This document shows positions 15,978 to 24,306 of a stretch of 64,000 nt of DNA, piece by piece. The stretch comes from CAYQTE01 sp964420285 (lineage in GTDB: Bacteria; Planctomycetota; Phycisphaerae; Tepidisphaerales; Tepidisphaeraceae), in assembly GCA_964420285.1 (NCBI GenBank), contig CAYQTE010000021.1:1-64000 (forward strand). The letters run 5' to 3'. Below the pieces are notes generated by a model that did not search any database, was not told the origin of the DNA, and saw only the letters and a list, made by a program, of their open reading frames with translations. The translations under genes were made by a program, and so were the position numbers. Positions within the stretch are counted from its first letter, which is position 1. Every line of letters starts with the position of its first letter.

Positions 15978-16445
15978 TCAACCGGTCGCGCACTTGGGGC
16001 ACAGGCCGTGCAGTATCACCTCGGGCCAGGACACTTCGTACTGACGGCCAACGTGCAGTGAGCGAACAAACTGGCTTGGGATCGCGACTTGGTCCATGCA
16101 GGCGATGGTGCCGCAATCGTTGCAGACAAAATGGGGATGGCGATGGCGCGAGCGATCGACCGGCTTGCCCAGGGCGTAGCGCCAGGTCTGGTCCTCGCCG
16201 CGAACGCGATGGGCCAGGGATTTATCGGTGAACGTGCGCAGTGTGCGATAGACGGTGACCAGGTCCGTTCCGGCAGGTAGACGGGCCTGAATCTGTGCAG
16301 CGCCCAGCGGTTGGTCGCTATGAATGAGGACGTCGAGGATAGCCAGCCGCATGGGAGTGCGGCGCAATCTCGCCTCTTTCAGCCGACCTTCCAGTCGCGT
16401 CCCATCATTTTTCACAGCCGCCTCCGAATTGGGGCGCTCCAACAC
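15978..16445 (-). CDS. Fur-family metal-responsive transcriptional regulator
   Basis: 155 residues with GTG start. A winged helix lies at about 25-85 (RRTPMRLAILDVL, TDLVTVYRTLRTF recognition helix), followed by the metal-sensing region HRHPHFVCNDCG (H101, H103, H105; C108, C111) and a C-terminal C149-P-K-C152 pair forming the structural zinc site. Family members (Fur, Zur, PerR) repress metal uptake or oxidative stress genes; the sensed metal cannot be fixed from this. It lies between the glycosyltransferase gene and, 19 bp upstream, the ABC permease, all on the minus strand, so it may be the third gene of the exporter operon. Confidence 0.9.
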   Translation of the reverse strand: MLERPNSEAAVKNDGTRLEGRLKEARLRRTPMRLAILDVLIHSDQPLGAAQIQARLPAGTDLVTVYRTLRTFTDKSLAHRVRGEDQTWRYALGKPVDRSRHRHPHFVCNDCGTIACMDQVAIPSQFVRSLHVGRQYEVSWPEVILHGLCPKCATG

Positions 16446-16464
16446 GGAGGGATGTTGCGGCGCC

Positions 16465-17970
16465 TCACACCGTTACCAGATTCGCTGCCACCGAGGTCTT
16501 ATAAGCCTTCAGCCCCGGCACCAATCCCGCCAGGACGGACAGGATGATCACTCCGACCACGTACAGTATACCCCAGATGCCAAGGTCCAGCCAATGCAGC
16601 GGCTGGCCGAGCGTATGCAGCACGTAAATGCCGATCCCGTACGAAACGATCAGCGCCGTCACAACTCCCAGTGCCGCGCCCATCAGGCCAACGAGCCCGG
16701 CCTCCAGGCAGACGAGTGCCAGTACCCGGCCGCGCGTGGCCCCCAGGGCGCGCACGATGGCGATCTCGCGAATGCGTGCCGTCACGGAGTTGTAGATGGT
16801 TGTCATGATCGACACCGCCGCCGTGATCGTTACCAGGCCGCTCATCAGCAGCAGGATGAACGTGCCGTGCTTGAGAAAGTGGTCGAAGAAGTCCAACATG
16901 ACGCTGGCGGGCTTGACGCACATATATTGGGCGCTGCTGTTGCGATTGACGTCGTAGTTGAACAATTCCAACGTGGCGCCACCGCGGGTCTCGATAAAGA
17001 TGCCGGAAACCTCCCAATACTTCTTGGGAACCAGAAGCTCCCAGCGATTGGGCGGGACGGGCCTGTACACGTCGATGTCGTCCGGATCCTGCGTCGCAGG
17101 CGGCGCTTTCAAATTGTGGGCAAGGTACCATTGCGCCTTGAGCCCGACGGAATGCTCCTCGACGGTATAGAAAGTCAGCAGCGGCGTATAAACGCACAGG
17201 TCGGCCGACGTATAGGTGGGCGCCAGAACGCCGACGACCTTCCACTTGGTGTTATGCACGTCGGGATTGGCGCCGGGCGGCAACTCGCCGTGCGTGGCCT
17301 GGAAAATGGACCCGAGCTTGAGATCGCCGCTATCAGCCACGGCGCTGCCGATGATCGCCTCGAACGACTGCGTATTGGGATCAAACACGTTCGGATTGAA
17401 ACACCGGCCCTGAGCAAACTTGAAGCGCATGTCCTTGCGATAACCGATCACTTTGTTGTCGGGCAGAGCTGTCATGTTTTGCGGATCGGCCGGGTTGTCG
17501 GGGTTGTCGTAGCAACCGAAGATGGTGGCCAGCGTACCGACGATGCGGTATTTGCCGTTGTAGGTGTCCCCCACGCAGAAGGGCACGGCGTTTCGCACCT
17601 TGTCGCGATAGCCCGGCAATGCGCTGGTTCCCTCGTCATCGGCCTCGGCGGCTTGTGTCGCGGCGGCGGTGGTGGCTTGAGGCGCCGCCGACGGCATGCG
17701 CAACATCGATTCGTACACGGAATAGGGAATATTGCCTGGGCTGGTATCGATGTGATAAACGGAATTGAAGACCAGTTGAAGCTGCGATCCCTTGGGCCCG
17801 ACCAGCGCGTCGTAGCCGAAATCGGTCTGCCCAAACATCAGGGAACTGTTGTTGTTCAGGATCAGGATCAGCACGCCCAGTGCCACGCCCAGAAGGATCG
17901 ACAGCGTGGTCAGCCACGTGGACAGCGCCCGCTGGCGCATCTGTTTGAATGTGAGTTGAAGGATATTCAT
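16465..17970 (-). CDS. ABC transporter permease, MacB/FtsX type
   Basis: Inner-membrane permease of 501 residues. MNILQLTFKQMRQRALSTWL leads into the first membrane helix (WLTTLSILLGVALGVLILIL); a long periplasmic domain (about 60-370) and three C-terminal helices carrying the FtsX signature (MTTIYNSVTARIREIAIVRALGATR) follow. The ATG at 17970 makes an ATGA overlap with the ATPase stop. It is longer than the roughly 400 residues of LolC/E or MacB core permeases because the periplasmic domain contains an Ala/Thr-rich insert near 105-125. It should export or extract a lipoprotein, peptide or lipid rather than import a nutrient. Confidence 0.9.
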   Translation of the reverse strand: MNILQLTFKQMRQRALSTWLTTLSILLGVALGVLILILNNNSSLMFGQTDFGYDALVGPKGSQLQLVFNSVYHIDTSPGNIPYSVYESMLRMPSAAPQATTAAATQAAEADDEGTSALPGYRDKVRNAVPFCVGDTYNGKYRIVGTLATIFGCYDNPDNPADPQNMTALPDNKVIGYRKDMRFKFAQGRCFNPNVFDPNTQSFEAIIGSAVADSGDLKLGSIFQATHGELPPGANPDVHNTKWKVVGVLAPTYTSADLCVYTPLLTFYTVEEHSVGLKAQWYLAHNLKAPPATQDPDDIDVYRPVPPNRWELLVPKKYWEVSGIFIETRGGATLELFNYDVNRNSSAQYMCVKPASVMLDFFDHFLKHGTFILLLMSGLVTITAAVSIMTTIYNSVTARIREIAIVRALGATRGRVLALVCLEAGLVGLMGAALGVVTALIVSYGIGIYVLHTLGQPLHWLDLGIWGILYVVGVIILSVLAGLVPGLKAYKTSVAANLVTV

Positions 17971-18674
17971 GATGCGCTCCCCGCCGCCGTGTCGGACACC
18001 ACGTCGCTCAACGATACCGACCGCGGCAATTGTCGGGCGACCTCCAGATCGTGCGTCACCAGCAGCAGCGACGCCCGCACCTCGGTGCACAGCGACCGGA
18101 TCAATTCCAGAACCTGCCTGGCGTTCCTGGAGTCCAGCGCCCCGGTCGGCTCGTCGGCCAGCACCAGACGCGGCCGGTTCGCCAGCGCCCGCGCCACCGC
18201 CACGCGCTGCTGCTGCCCCACCGACAACTTTGCCGGCCGGTAATTCAGCCGATCCGCAAGCCCCACGGACTTAAGCAGATGCTCGGCCCACTTGCCGTCA
18301 GCCGGCCGGCCGGTGAAACTCATGCCCAACAGCACGTTCTCCATCGCCGTGAGCCCCGAAAGCAGGTGATGGGTCTGAAAGACGTACCCGATGTACTGCC
18401 CGCGGAAAACATCGCGCCGGGCTTCGCCGATGCGCGTGATGTCGACCGAGACCGGCCCGCCGGGTCCGGGAATCTCAAAGATGATCTGCCCGGAATCGGG
18501 GGTCAGGATGCCGGCGATCAGGTGCAGCAGCGTGGTTTTGCCCGACCCGCTGGAGCCGATGAGGGCGACTTGCTCGCCGTCATCGACGCGCAATTCCGGA
18601 ATATCGATCACCGGGACCGCCGACCCGTCCGGCCCCACATACCGCTTGACCAGGTTTCTCAATAACAATGCCAT
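17967..18674 (-). CDS. ABC transporter ATP-binding protein, LolD/MacB type
   Basis: 235 residues from the ATG at 18674, where MALLLRNLVKRYVGPDG is the expected family N-terminus. Walker A is GSSGSGKTTLL, the signature motif is LSVGQQQRVAVARAL, and Walker B is RLVLADEPTGALD with the H-loop LLVTHD. The sequence class (VIDIPELRVDDGEQVALIG) matches the ATPases that pair with FtsX-like permeases. It is translationally coupled to the permease gene. A sigma-70-like promoter at 18707-18735 lies about 35 bp upstream, divergent from the tRNA promoter. Confidence 0.93.
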   Translation of the reverse strand: MALLLRNLVKRYVGPDGSAVPVIDIPELRVDDGEQVALIGSSGSGKTTLLHLIAGILTPDSGQIIFEIPGPGGPVSVDITRIGEARRDVFRGQYIGYVFQTHHLLSGLTAMENVLLGMSFTGRPADGKWAEHLLKSVGLADRLNYRPAKLSVGQQQRVAVARALANRPRLVLADEPTGALDSRNARQVLELIRSLCTEVRASLLLVTHDLEVARQLPRSVSLSDVVSDTAAGSAS

Positions 18675-18706
18675 CGTCCGCCTCTGTTGGCTGTAGAACA
18701 ACCTCA

Positions 18707-18735
18707 ATCCTAGCACAGATGCAATTTACTTGCAA
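18707..18735 (-). promoter_or_regulatory. Sigma-70-like promoter for the ABC exporter operon
   Basis: Read on the minus strand: TTGCAA (18735-18730), 17-bp spacer, TAGGAT (18712-18707), start expected near 18700, 26 nt before the ATPase ATG. It is back to back with the tRNA promoter on the plus strand. Confidence 0.55.
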
Positions 18736-18747
18736 GAGTATGCACAC

Positions 18748-18776
18748 TTGAACGAACCGCCCGGCCGCGATAGCAT
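18748..18776 (+). promoter_or_regulatory. Sigma-70-like promoter for tRNA-Val
   Basis: TTGAAC (18748-18753), 17-bp spacer, TAGCAT (18771-18776). The predicted start near 18783 is 5 nt upstream of the mature tRNA end at 18788, as expected for a tRNA transcript. Confidence 0.6.
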
Positions 18777-18787
18777 CGACGCGGCAC

Positions 18788-18861
18788 GGGCGATTAGCTC
18801 AGTTGGCCAGAGCGTACGGATCACACCCGTAAGGTCACAGGTTCGAGCCCTGTATCGCCCA
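18788..18861 (+). tRNA. tRNA-Val(CAC)
   Basis: A complete 74-nt cloverleaf. The acceptor GGGCGAT pairs with ATCGCCC; the D arm is GCTC/GAGC; the anticodon arm TACGG/CCGTA encloses the loop ATCACAC, giving U33 and anticodon CAC (reads GUG, valine); the variable loop is AGGTC; the T arm ACAGG/CCTGT encloses TTCGAGC. The discriminator base is A73 and CCA is not encoded. The HAD phosphatase start codon is only 8 nt downstream, so the two may share a transcript. Confidence 0.96.
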
Positions 18862-18868
18862 ATTCCGT

Positions 18869-19717
18869 ATGACCAAATCACCCGATCCAGCCCGTTTGCC
18901 GCCCGTGGCGGCCAGCGGCATTCGCATGCTGGCACTCGATCTCGATGGCACGCTCCTGGACGACGCCAAACAAATCCGCGCCCGCACCGCCGCCGCCCTG
19001 ACGCTGCTGCGGCAACGCGGCATCAAGATCGTCCTGGCCTCGGCCCGGCCGCCGCGCAGTGTTCGGCATATCCACGCGGCACTGGGTCTGGACACCTGGC
19101 AGGTCAACTACAACGGCGCCATGATCTGGGACGAATCGGTGCGCCAGGCCGTGTTTCACCAGCCCATCAAACCCGAGACGGCCCGGCACGTGATCGAGCT
19201 GGCCCGTGGGAAATATCCGGAAGTTCTGGTTTCCTGCGAGATCACCGACCGCTGGCTCACCGATCGGCACGATCCAAAGCTCACAACCGAAACCGGCCGG
19301 CTGTTCACGCCCGATGTCATCGCGCCGATTGCGGAATTTTGCGTCGTGCCGGTCACCAAGGTGCTGCTGCTGGGCGATGAGGGACGGCTGGCGGAGATCG
19401 AGCGGCTGCTGGTCGAGCAATTCGCCGCCCAGCTCACGATGGTGCGCACCGAGGGGAATCTCATTCAGATCATGGACCGCCGGGTAAGCAAGGGCCGGGC
19501 CGTGCAGCAGGTGGCCGATCATTACGGATTGACGATGGAGCAGGTGATGAGCATGGGCGATGCTCCCAATGACGTGGGGATGCTGCAACTGTCCGGGATC
19601 GCCGTCGCCATGGAAAACGGCTGGGATGTGTGCAAGCATGCCGCTCATTGGGTCGCGCCGTCGAATAACAACGACGGCGTTCTGGCCGCCCTGCGGAAGT
19701 TCGGGCTGTGTGAGTAA
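18869..19717 (+). CDS. Cof-type HAD-superfamily phosphatase
   Basis: 282-residue hydrolase of the HAD IIB (Cof) type. Motif I is LALDLDGTLLDD (nucleophile and acid/base aspartates, about 22-33), motif II is VLASARP, the motif III lysine is in SKGRAVQQV, and motif IV is MSMGDAPNDVGML. The cap domain lies between motifs II and III. Members dephosphorylate sugar phosphates, pyridoxal phosphate or flavin precursors; the substrate here is unknown. The gene begins 8 nt after tRNA-Val with no clear ribosome binding site between them, because the space is tRNA sequence. Confidence 0.92.
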   Translation: MTKSPDPARLPPVAASGIRMLALDLDGTLLDDAKQIRARTAAALTLLRQRGIKIVLASARPPRSVRHIHAALGLDTWQVNYNGAMIWDESVRQAVFHQPIKPETARHVIELARGKYPEVLVSCEITDRWLTDRHDPKLTTETGRLFTPDVIAPIAEFCVVPVTKVLLLGDEGRLAEIERLLVEQFAAQLTMVRTEGNLIQIMDRRVSKGRAVQQVADHYGLTMEQVMSMGDAPNDVGMLQLSGIAVAMENGWDVCKHAAHWVAPSNNNDGVLAALRKFGLCE

Positions 19718-19720
19718 ATC

Positions 19721-19837
19721 GTGACAAGGTGACACGGTGACCGTTGACGTATGAAGCATGGCCGCGGATGCCGAAGTCGCCCCTGTCACCCTGTCACCTT
19801 GTCACCCTGTCACCTTGTCTCCCTGTCATCCCGTCCC
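19721..19837. repeat. GGTGACNN octamer array in inverted arrangement
   Basis: At 19721-19743 there are three units of GTGACA(A/C)G. At 19783-19837 there are seven tandem 8-bp units in the opposite orientation (CTGTCACC, CTGTCACC, TTGTCACC, CTGTCACC, TTGTCTCC, CTGTCATC, CCGTCCCT). The two arms could fold back on each other. The array fills the gap between the convergent HAD and aspS genes. Related arrays are at 21714-21761 and 53356-53420. Confidence 0.85.
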
Positions 19838-19839
19838 TT

Positions 19840-21651
19840 TCACTCCCGATTCCCCGTCGTCGCCGTCTTCCCCTGCGGCATCGCAATCTGGATATTCGCC
19901 TCGCGGAGCTGTTTCGGATCGATGGCCGCCGGCGCGGCGCACATGAGGTCGCTGCCGCTTTGCGTCTTGGGGAACGCGATCACGTCGCGGATGTTGGTGA
20001 TGCTTCGCAGAATCATGATGAGCCGGTCCAGGCCCAGGGCGATCCCGCCGTGCGGCGGCGCGCCGTATTGCAGGGCGCTGAGCAGGAACCCGAACTTATT
20101 CTTCTGCGCCGCCTCGTCGATTCCCAGAAGCGAAAAAACCTGCTGCTGAATGTCGTTGCGATGGATACGGATCGACCCGCCGCCGATCTCGCTGCCGTTG
20201 ACCACGATGTCATAGGCTTTGCTCTTGATCGACTCGACGACGGCCCGGTCGGTGCTGGTGAGCTTGGCCATGTCCTCATCCAGCGGCGAAGTGAACGGAT
20301 GGTGCGTGCTGGTGAATCGCTTCTCCTCATCGTCGAATTCAAACAGCGGGAAATTGACCACCCAGACCCAGGCAAAATCGGTCGACGCCTTCAATTTCAA
20401 TTCGCGGGCCATCTTCAGCCGCAACTCGCCCAGAACCTTGTGGACGATCTTGGGCCGATCGGCCACGAAACAGAGCAGATCGCCCGATGCCGCCCCCGTC
20501 CGCTCGATCACCCTGGCCGCGATGGGCGCAAGGAACTTGGCGACGCCGCCTTCCAGATTGCCGCCGGCGACTTTCGTCACCGCCAGGCCCTTTGCCCCGA
20601 AACCCTTGGACCAATCCGCCAGGGCGTCGGTCTCCTTGCGACTGAGGCTCGCGCCGCCGGGAACGGCGATCGCCTTCACCATCGGCGCCGTTTTGAAAAC
20701 GTCAAACGTCGTGGCCTGCGCCAGGTCGCTGATATCGGCCAGCTTCATGCCAAAGCGCAGGTCCGGCCGGTCCGAGCCATAATCGCTCATCGCCACGTCG
20801 TATTCCATGTGCGGAATCGGGTTGGGGATTTCGAGATTGAGAATATCCTTCCAGATCAGCCGCAGGAGGTTCTCGATGATGGCGATGATGTTCTCGCGGT
20901 CGATGAAGGACATCTCGATATCGAGCTGTGTGAACTCCGCCTGCCGGTCGGCGCGAGGGTCTTCATCGCGGAAGCAGCGGACGATCTGCATGTATTTGTC
21001 GCAGCCGCCGACCATGAGAAGCTGCTTGAACAACTGCGGCGACTGCGGCAGCGCATAAAAGCTGCCGGGGATGAGGCGCGACGGCACGATGAAATCGCGG
21101 GCGCCTTCCGGTGTGCTGCGGGTGAGGAACGGCGTCTCGATTTCCCAGAACCCCTGATCGGAAAGAAATTGCCGCATGATGCGCGTCACCTGATGCCGCA
21201 CGCGAAGGTTCTGCTGCATCTCCGGACGGCGCAGGTCAAGGTACCTGTATTGCAGCCGGCGCTCCTCGTTGACGTTCTCAAAGTCATGCGGCGAGAACGG
21301 CGGCGTGGGCGATTGCGAAAGCACGTCCATCGTCTTGACGCGAACCTCGATCTCGCCGGTCGCCAGCTTGGGATTGATCAAACCCCGCCCGCGCGCGTTG
21401 ACCAGTCCACTGGCCGCGATAACCCACTCCGTGCGGAGTTTGCGGGCATCGTCCATCACGGCCGGCCCGCACAGATCGGCGTCGAAGACAAGCTGCGTTA
21501 CGCCGTCGCGGTCGCGCAGGTCGATGAAGACCAGGTTCCCGTGGTCGCGATAGGAATGAACCCAGCCGGCAATTTTGACGGCCGTGCCGACATCCGACTT
21601 GCGGAGTTGCCCGCAGGTATGAGTACGATAGCGCGTTTTGATGGCTTCCAT
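19840..21651 (-). CDS. aspS: Aspartyl-tRNA synthetase
   Basis: Class II synthetase charging tRNA-Asp, cytosolic, 603 residues from the ATG at 21651 (MEAIKTRYRTHTCGQL; the frame extends 45 nt further up without a family match). An N-terminal OB fold binds the anticodon (KIAGWVHSYRDHGNLVFIDLRD), motif 2 is FRDEDPRADRQAEFTQLD, the bacterial GAD insertion spans about 300-415, and motif 3 is GGIALGLDRLIMI. The GAD domain marks it as the bacterial type. Whether it also charges tRNA-Asn cannot be told from this window. The gene is bracketed by octamer repeat arrays on both sides. Confidence 0.97.
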   Translation of the reverse strand: MEAIKTRYRTHTCGQLRKSDVGTAVKIAGWVHSYRDHGNLVFIDLRDRDGVTQLVFDADLCGPAVMDDARKLRTEWVIAASGLVNARGRGLINPKLATGEIEVRVKTMDVLSQSPTPPFSPHDFENVNEERRLQYRYLDLRRPEMQQNLRVRHQVTRIMRQFLSDQGFWEIETPFLTRSTPEGARDFIVPSRLIPGSFYALPQSPQLFKQLLMVGGCDKYMQIVRCFRDEDPRADRQAEFTQLDIEMSFIDRENIIAIIENLLRLIWKDILNLEIPNPIPHMEYDVAMSDYGSDRPDLRFGMKLADISDLAQATTFDVFKTAPMVKAIAVPGGASLSRKETDALADWSKGFGAKGLAVTKVAGGNLEGGVAKFLAPIAARVIERTGAASGDLLCFVADRPKIVHKVLGELRLKMARELKLKASTDFAWVWVVNFPLFEFDDEEKRFTSTHHPFTSPLDEDMAKLTSTDRAVVESIKSKAYDIVVNGSEIGGGSIRIHRNDIQQQVFSLLGIDEAAQKNKFGFLLSALQYGAPPHGGIALGLDRLIMILRSITNIRDVIAFPKTQSGSDLMCAAPAAIDPKQLREANIQIAMPQGKTATTGNRE

Positions 21652-21713
21652 AGTGCGTAGCCTTGTACCGCAACTCGGAAGGCAGCGAAAGCCCACAGAG
21701 AGGGGGATGGCAT

Positions 21714-21761
21714 GGTGACAAGGTAACGTGGTGACGGCGTGACGGGGTGACGGGGCGACGT
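21714..21761. repeat. GGTGACNN octamer array upstream of aspS
   Basis: Six tandem 8-bp units: GGTGACAA, GGTAACGT, GGTGACGG, CGTGACGG, GGTGACGG, GGCGACGT. It sits about 60 bp upstream of the aspS start. The rest of the gap to 21947 holds GC-rich sequence with no gene or clear promoter seen. Confidence 0.85.
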
Positions 21762-21947
21762 TTTGCCCGCGCCGCGCGCGGGTCTGCCTCTCCCTTCTCC
21801 TCTTTACCGGCGCAGCAATCTCCCGTCTCGCGCAATCTTCATCCCACTAACGTTTGCCGCGTCAGGAAGTTCTTCGACCAGCGCCATTATTCCTCTGCGG
21901 GATCGGCTGCTCGATTGCCGTCACCGCAAGCAAAGCCAAGGCCATTC

Positions 21948-23072
21948 TTACGGCGTCGTCACCGACCACGGCTTTTTGGCCATATAGTCACGGAGAACCT
22001 GTTCGGCCGGTTTGTTCTTGCACGTGTACCCGCGATCCGCTTCGCCGCCGTCGCCGGGGTCCCAACTCCACATCATAAAGCCGGCCAGGGATGAATTGCC
22101 GTACCAGGCCTGGAAGAACCCCTGGTAAAGCCGCTTTTGCAGGTCCAGATCGACGGGCTCGGATTCCTGGGTGTAGTCCCAACTGGCTTTGGAGGCGTTG
22201 GCGAGACTGCACCAGCCGGCCTCAAGGAACAGGATCGGGCGGTGTTGTTGTGCGGCAAAGGGAAGCAGATCCTTCTGGATCGGGTTCTTCCAGTTGGCGA
22301 CGATCTGATCGGTGCTGACGCTGGCGTTGTCGCCCAGCTTCCAATAGCTGTTCATGCCGATCATATCGAGCTTGTCCCAGAACTTGACGCTGGTGTAGTG
22401 ATCCCAGTTGGAGGAATAGGTGAGCTGGCCGTGAAAGATCCCCCGGACGTAGCGGATGATGTCATCCCAATTTTGCACCTTGGATTCGGAGCTGACCAGT
22501 TCCGAGCCGACGACCAGGACATCGACGCCGGTGTTGTTGGCGATGTAGGCGTAGAACTCGAGCATATCCTTGTAGCTGTCGAACCAGCGGTCCCAGTCCG
22601 TGGGCTTGATGGTCCCGCGCCAGTCGTTGCCCTGGGGATCGTCCAGCAGGACAATGGGCATGAGGATGACGCGCAGGCCGACTTGGCCATCGGGACGATG
22701 CACGTTCTTGGCGTAGGTGATGATCTCGGAAAGTTGCGGCCCTGTGAGTGTCTTGCGGGAGTCGATGTAGATGAAGGTGCTGGTGACATTTTCCTGGCGC
22801 GTATCGACGACCAGCGAGACAGTATCCGCGCCCAGGGCCGCGATTTCGTCGATGCACTTCTTGTATTTGTCCACCCAGTCGGTGCGCTGAAGCTGCATGG
22901 CGATGCCGCGATATGGAAGCGACTTAAGCGACGGCCCGGTGCTTGCCGCGGGCGTGTCGCCATGGGCATATTGGGCGCCGGTGCCGGCCGTGCCGGTCCC
23001 CTGCTGCGTCGCCGCGATCATCACCAGGATGTACAGGAGCACCGCCGCGATTATCGTTCTTTTTCCGGGCAT
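21948..23072 (-). CDS. Glycoside hydrolase, GH113 (beta-mannanase)-like, membrane-anchored or secreted
   Basis: 374 residues. An N-terminal hydrophobic segment (TIIAAVLLYILVMIAAT) is either an uncleaved anchor or a signal peptide. The rest fits a TIM barrel of the GH113 group: the conserved start SLPYRGIAMQLQRTDW, acid/base glutamate in VVGSELVSSES, MIGMNSYWKL, and the nucleophile-type glutamate in ILFLEAGWCS, ending in GFMMWSWDPGDGG. Known members cleave beta-1,4-mannan. It stands alone 80 bp downstream of the polyprenyl synthase on the same strand. The GH113 assignment is by motif memory, so a related clan-A hydrolase remains possible. Confidence 0.75.
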   Translation of the reverse strand: MPGKRTIIAAVLLYILVMIAATQQGTGTAGTGAQYAHGDTPAASTGPSLKSLPYRGIAMQLQRTDWVDKYKKCIDEIAALGADTVSLVVDTRQENVTSTFIYIDSRKTLTGPQLSEIITYAKNVHRPDGQVGLRVILMPIVLLDDPQGNDWRGTIKPTDWDRWFDSYKDMLEFYAYIANNTGVDVLVVGSELVSSESKVQNWDDIIRYVRGIFHGQLTYSSNWDHYTSVKFWDKLDMIGMNSYWKLGDNASVSTDQIVANWKNPIQKDLLPFAAQQHRPILFLEAGWCSLANASKASWDYTQESEPVDLDLQKRLYQGFFQAWYGNSSLAGFMMWSWDPGDGGEADRGYTCKNKPAEQVLRDYMAKKPWSVTTP

Positions 23073-23151
23073 ATCGATTGCGCCTCTTGTAAGCGAATTG
23101 CGGGTATCATAGGGGCCGGCGCATCATCCGGCAACGGCGATGGGTTGGGGT

Positions 23152-24132
23152 TTACCACTGCCGGGCGATGACGAACTGGGCCATCTGGTCCAGGGACCGG
23201 CGGGCTTCGGAATCGCCAACGGAGTTCAGAGCGGCGCGGGCGCGGGCGATGTGTTGGGCGGCGCGGGTTCTGGCGTATTCCACGGCGCCGCCGGGGAGGA
23301 TCAGGTTGCGGATGCGGTCGATCTTGTCGGATTCGTGGCTTTGCAGCAGCGACCGCAACAGCACCTGATGCTCGTGCGGGGCGGTGGCCAGGAAATGGAT
23401 CATCGGCAGCGTGAGCTTGCCCTTTTCGATGTCCAGGCCCAGCGTCTTGCCGACCGAATCCGGATGGCCGACGATGTCGAGGATGTCGTCCTGAATCTGA
23501 AATGCCGTCCCCAGGCACATGCCGTAGGTCTCGAATTGGCGAACGGTCGATTCATCGGCCCCCGCGAACCGCGCGCCCAGCGAGCAGCTTGCGCCGCAGA
23601 GGCTGCCGGTCTTGCGGCCGATAATCTGCAAGTACGTCGTCTCGTCCAGATCGAGATTGTTGCGGTTGTCGATCTGTTGCAGTTCGCCCTCGCAGACGCA
23701 ATTGGTGGTCCGGCCGATGATCCGGCTGGCCGCCTGCGAATCGAGGCTGCTGCACAAATGAAAACTGTGGCTGATGAGATAATCGCCCAACAGGACGGCC
23801 GCCTCGTTGCCGCGGAGATGGTTGATCGTCGCGCCCCGGCGGCGAAGCTCGGCCTCGTCCAGCACATCATCATGCACCAGCGTGGCCATGTGGACCATCT
23901 CCACTACGGTGGCCAGGACGATGTGTGCATCGGTGAGAGTTCCGGCGCTGCGGCCGGAAAGAAGCAGAAGCGTCGGGCGCAGCATTTTGCCGCGGAACCG
24001 GCTGACGTGGCGGACGAGGGTATTGACGGCATCAACGCCGCTGGCCAGTTCCTTGTGGAAGAGCTTATCGACTTCCAGAAGCTCATCCGCGATGCATTCG
24101 GTCAGGCCGGCCAGTGTGTCCGTGTTCGTCAT
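23152..24132 (-). CDS. Polyprenyl (octaprenyl/heptaprenyl) diphosphate synthase
   Basis: Trans-isoprenyl diphosphate synthase of 326 residues, all-helical fold. The first aspartate-rich motif is HDDVLDEA (D88-D92), preceded by GKMLRPTLLLL (allylic substrate site); the second is QIQDDILD (215-219), and GKLTLPMI carries the conserved lysine. It elongates farnesyl or geranylgeranyl diphosphate with IPP to the side chain of a respiratory quinone or the lipid carrier. Chain length cannot be judged reliably; Ala, Thr and Met residues just before the first motif suggest a long-chain product. Confidence 0.93.
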   Translation of the reverse strand: MTNTDTLAGLTECIADELLEVDKLFHKELASGVDAVNTLVRHVSRFRGKMLRPTLLLLSGRSAGTLTDAHIVLATVVEMVHMATLVHDDVLDEAELRRRGATINHLRGNEAAVLLGDYLISHSFHLCSSLDSQAASRIIGRTTNCVCEGELQQIDNRNNLDLDETTYLQIIGRKTGSLCGASCSLGARFAGADESTVRQFETYGMCLGTAFQIQDDILDIVGHPDSVGKTLGLDIEKGKLTLPMIHFLATAPHEHQVLLRSLLQSHESDKIDRIRNLILPGGAVEYARTRAAQHIARARAALNSVGDSEARRSLDQMAQFVIARQW

Positions 24133-24294
24133 CGTTATCCAGCGCCTTTGGGCAGGATTATAGTGGCCGGATCGCCAGCGTCGAATCGTTGTTGGAAGTT
24201 TCGAAAGAATTGAAACTACTGCGCGGTTCGAGGGTCAATGAGAATTGGCCGCGGGCGATTCCCAGCACCTTCGCGTCTTTCGGGTAAGATCGTA

Positions 24295-24300
24295 TACAAT
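24295..24300 (+). promoter_or_regulatory. -10-like TACAAT positioned for a leaderless cysteine desulfurase transcript
   Basis: TACAAT (also readable as TATACAAT from 24293) ends 6 nt before the ATG at 24307. There is no Shine-Dalgarno sequence in that space, so a start at or next to the A of the ATG would give a leaderless mRNA. No good -35 is seen 17 bp upstream. Confidence 0.4.
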
Positions 24301-24306
24301 TCCCTT

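Noticed and set aside
18813..18829. Reading the tRNA anticodon as GAT (Ile)
   Set aside because: The 5-bp stem TACGG/CCGTA fixes a 7-nt loop ATCACAC with U33, giving CAC (Val).
19783..19837. Tandem repeats considered as a CRISPR array
   Set aside because: Units are only 8 bp with no unique spacers, and no cas genes are present.
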